Origin: SAR116 cluster bacterium AG-321-A13
GTDB lineage: Bacteria > Pseudomonadota > Alphaproteobacteria > Puniceispirillales > Marisalimonadaceae
Direction: 5' to 3'
Length of the DNA stretch: 35,081 bases
Assembly: GCA_003283875.1 (NCBI GenBank)
Contig: QBXD01000011.1
Coordinates: 1-35,081, forward strand
Part shown: piece after piece, positions 34,251 to 35,081 of the stretch
Position numbering within the stretch: the first letter of the stretch is position 1
Layout of the letters: each line of letters opens with the position of its first letter
Notes under the pieces: generated by a model
What the model saw: the letters and a program-made list of their open reading frames with translations, nothing else
The model's database searches: none
What the model was told of the DNA's origin: nothing
Translations under genes and position numbers: made by a program

Positions 34251-35081
34251 ATATTCTTTCTGTTTACCACTAAGTTTTCTACAACTAGTGGGTCAGCTAA
34301 AGTAGATACATCTCCAAGTTCGTCATGCTCGTTTGCCGCAATTTTTCTCAAAATACGCCTCATTATTTTACCAGACCTTGTTTTAGGAAGTCCTGGTGCA
34401 AATTGAATTAAGTCAGGTGTAGCAATAGGTCCTATCTCCTTTCTAACCCACTTTTTAAGTTCTAATAACAATTCCTCTGAGCTTTCAACATTAATGTTTA
34501 CTGTAACATATGCGTAGATACCTTGACCTTTAATATCGTGCGGGTAGCCAACAACTGCAGCTTCAGCAACATCAGAATGAGCAACAAGTGCAGATTCAAC
34601 TTCTGCTGTTCCCATTCTGTGGCCAGACACATTAATTACGTCATCAACTCTTCCAGTAATCCAAAAATATCCATCTTTGTCTCTTCTACAACCATCTCCA
34701 GAGAAGTATCTTCCAGGAAAAGTTGAAAAATATGTGTCAATAAAACGTTGATGGTCACCATATACTGTTCTCATTTGTCCTGGCCAAGACATATTTATAC
34801 ATAAATTGCCTTCAGCAGCTCCTTCTAACTCATTATTTTCAGCATCGACAAGAACTGGCAAAATACCAAAAAAAGGTTTAGTAGCAGAGCCAGGCTTTGT
34901 TGGAGTTGCGCCAGGTAAAGGTGTTATCAATATTCCGCCAGTTTCAGTTTGCCACCAAGTATCAACTATCGGGCATTTATTATTTCCAACCACATTATTG
35001 TACCAATTCCATGCCTCTGGATTAATCGGTTCACCAACACTACCCAATATCCTTAAGCTGTTTCGTTTTGTTTTCTTAACT
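34247..35081 (-). CDS. acs: Acetyl-CoA synthetase, C-terminal part (cut by window edge)
   Basis: This is the C-terminal 278 residues or so of an AMP-forming acetyl-CoA synthetase; the N-terminal part lies beyond 35081. The frame runs unbroken to the edge, so an apparent TTG start at 35047 is internal. Visible motifs are [23 protein letters not shown], the hinge region [20 protein letters not shown] and the acetylation-site motif TRSGKIMRR, whose Lys is modified in other Acs proteins. It makes acetyl-CoA from acetate, ATP and CoA. Sequence shows no defect in the visible part. Confidence 0.97.
   Translation of the reverse strand, partial: VKKTKRNSLRILGSVGEPINPEAWNWYNNVVGNNKCPIVDTWWQTETGGILITPLPGATPTKPGSATKPFFGILPVLVDAENNELEGAAEGNLCINMSWPGQMRTVYGDHQRFIDTYFSTFPGRYFSGDGCRRDKDGYFWITGRVDDVINVSGHRMGTAEVESALVAHSDVAEAAVVGYPHDIKGQGIYAYVTVNINVESSEELLLELKKWVRKEIGPIATPDLIQFAPGLPKTRSGKIMRRILRKIAANEHDELGDVSTLADPLVVENLVVNRKNI

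Noticed and set aside
1-35081. tRNA, rRNA, CRISPR, insertion sequences, prophage or defence genes
   Set aside because: I looked for cloverleaf-like stretches, repeat-spacer patterns, transposases and terminal repeats and saw none. All gaps are under about 180 bp.

Overview
The window is a gene-dense, AT-rich stretch (about one third G+C by eye) in which nearly all sequence is protein-coding. Neighbouring genes often overlap by 1-8 bp or sit stop-to-stop. TRAP and ABC importers, the TupABC tungstate transporter, Rossmann oxidoreductases and CoA enzymes point to a streamlined marine alphaproteobacterium of SAR116, SAR11 or HIMB59 type. This placement is inferred from gene content and style only. 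I see no rRNA, tRNA, CRISPR array, insertion sequence or phage gene.

Layout. (1) 67-6361: an amidase, then a molybdenum/tungsten cofactor block: moeA, a mobA-mobB fusion, fdhD, a ModE-like HTH protein and a divergent HTH plus periplasmic-binding-like regulator, followed by a 34-codon membrane ORF. (2) 6370-14309: a sugar-acid block with an enolase-superfamily dehydratase, aldose 1-epimerase, SMP-30 lactonase, a TRAP importer (dctPQM), L-idonate 5-dehydrogenase (idnD) and gluconate 5-dehydrogenase (idnO). (3) 14390-16720: a tungstate ABC importer with tupA divergent from tupBC. (4) 16721-25224: an M20 amidohydrolase, an N-formylglutamate-amidohydrolase-like protein, an AstE/aspartoacylase-like protein and a complete peptide-type ABC importer split over both strands. 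(5) 25378-31947: an alpha/beta hydrolase, two MFS carriers, a DMT carrier, a DUF1932 dehydrogenase, a rhodanese and small exported proteins. (6) 31979-35081: a two-subunit CoA-transferase-like enzyme, a VTT-domain membrane protein and the C-terminal part of acetyl-CoA synthetase, cut by the window edge.

How it fits together. Blocks 1 and 3 together cover oxyanion uptake (TupABC), metal insertion (MoeA), dinucleotide formation (MobA/MobB) and activation of a formate-dehydrogenase-type enzyme (FdhD), with two candidate regulators. No molybdoenzyme structural gene is visible. Block 2 reads as a sugar-acid route: TRAP import, idonate to 5-ketogluconate to gluconate, then probable dehydration to a 2-keto-3-deoxy acid. 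The kinase and aldolase that would finish it are not in the window. Block 4 looks like import plus N-deacylation of acylated amino acids or small peptides, and is the best candidate for a poorly described system here.

Control elements seen include a near-perfect operator-like repeat between tupA and tupB, overlapping divergent -10 boxes upstream of the ModE-like gene, a strong hairpin between dctP and dctQ, a rho-independent terminator between the peptide-binding protein and its permeases, and an 18-bp palindrome in the divergent promoter region at 25.3 kb. The dctQ gene appears frameshifted at its start by one extra base in a G run.
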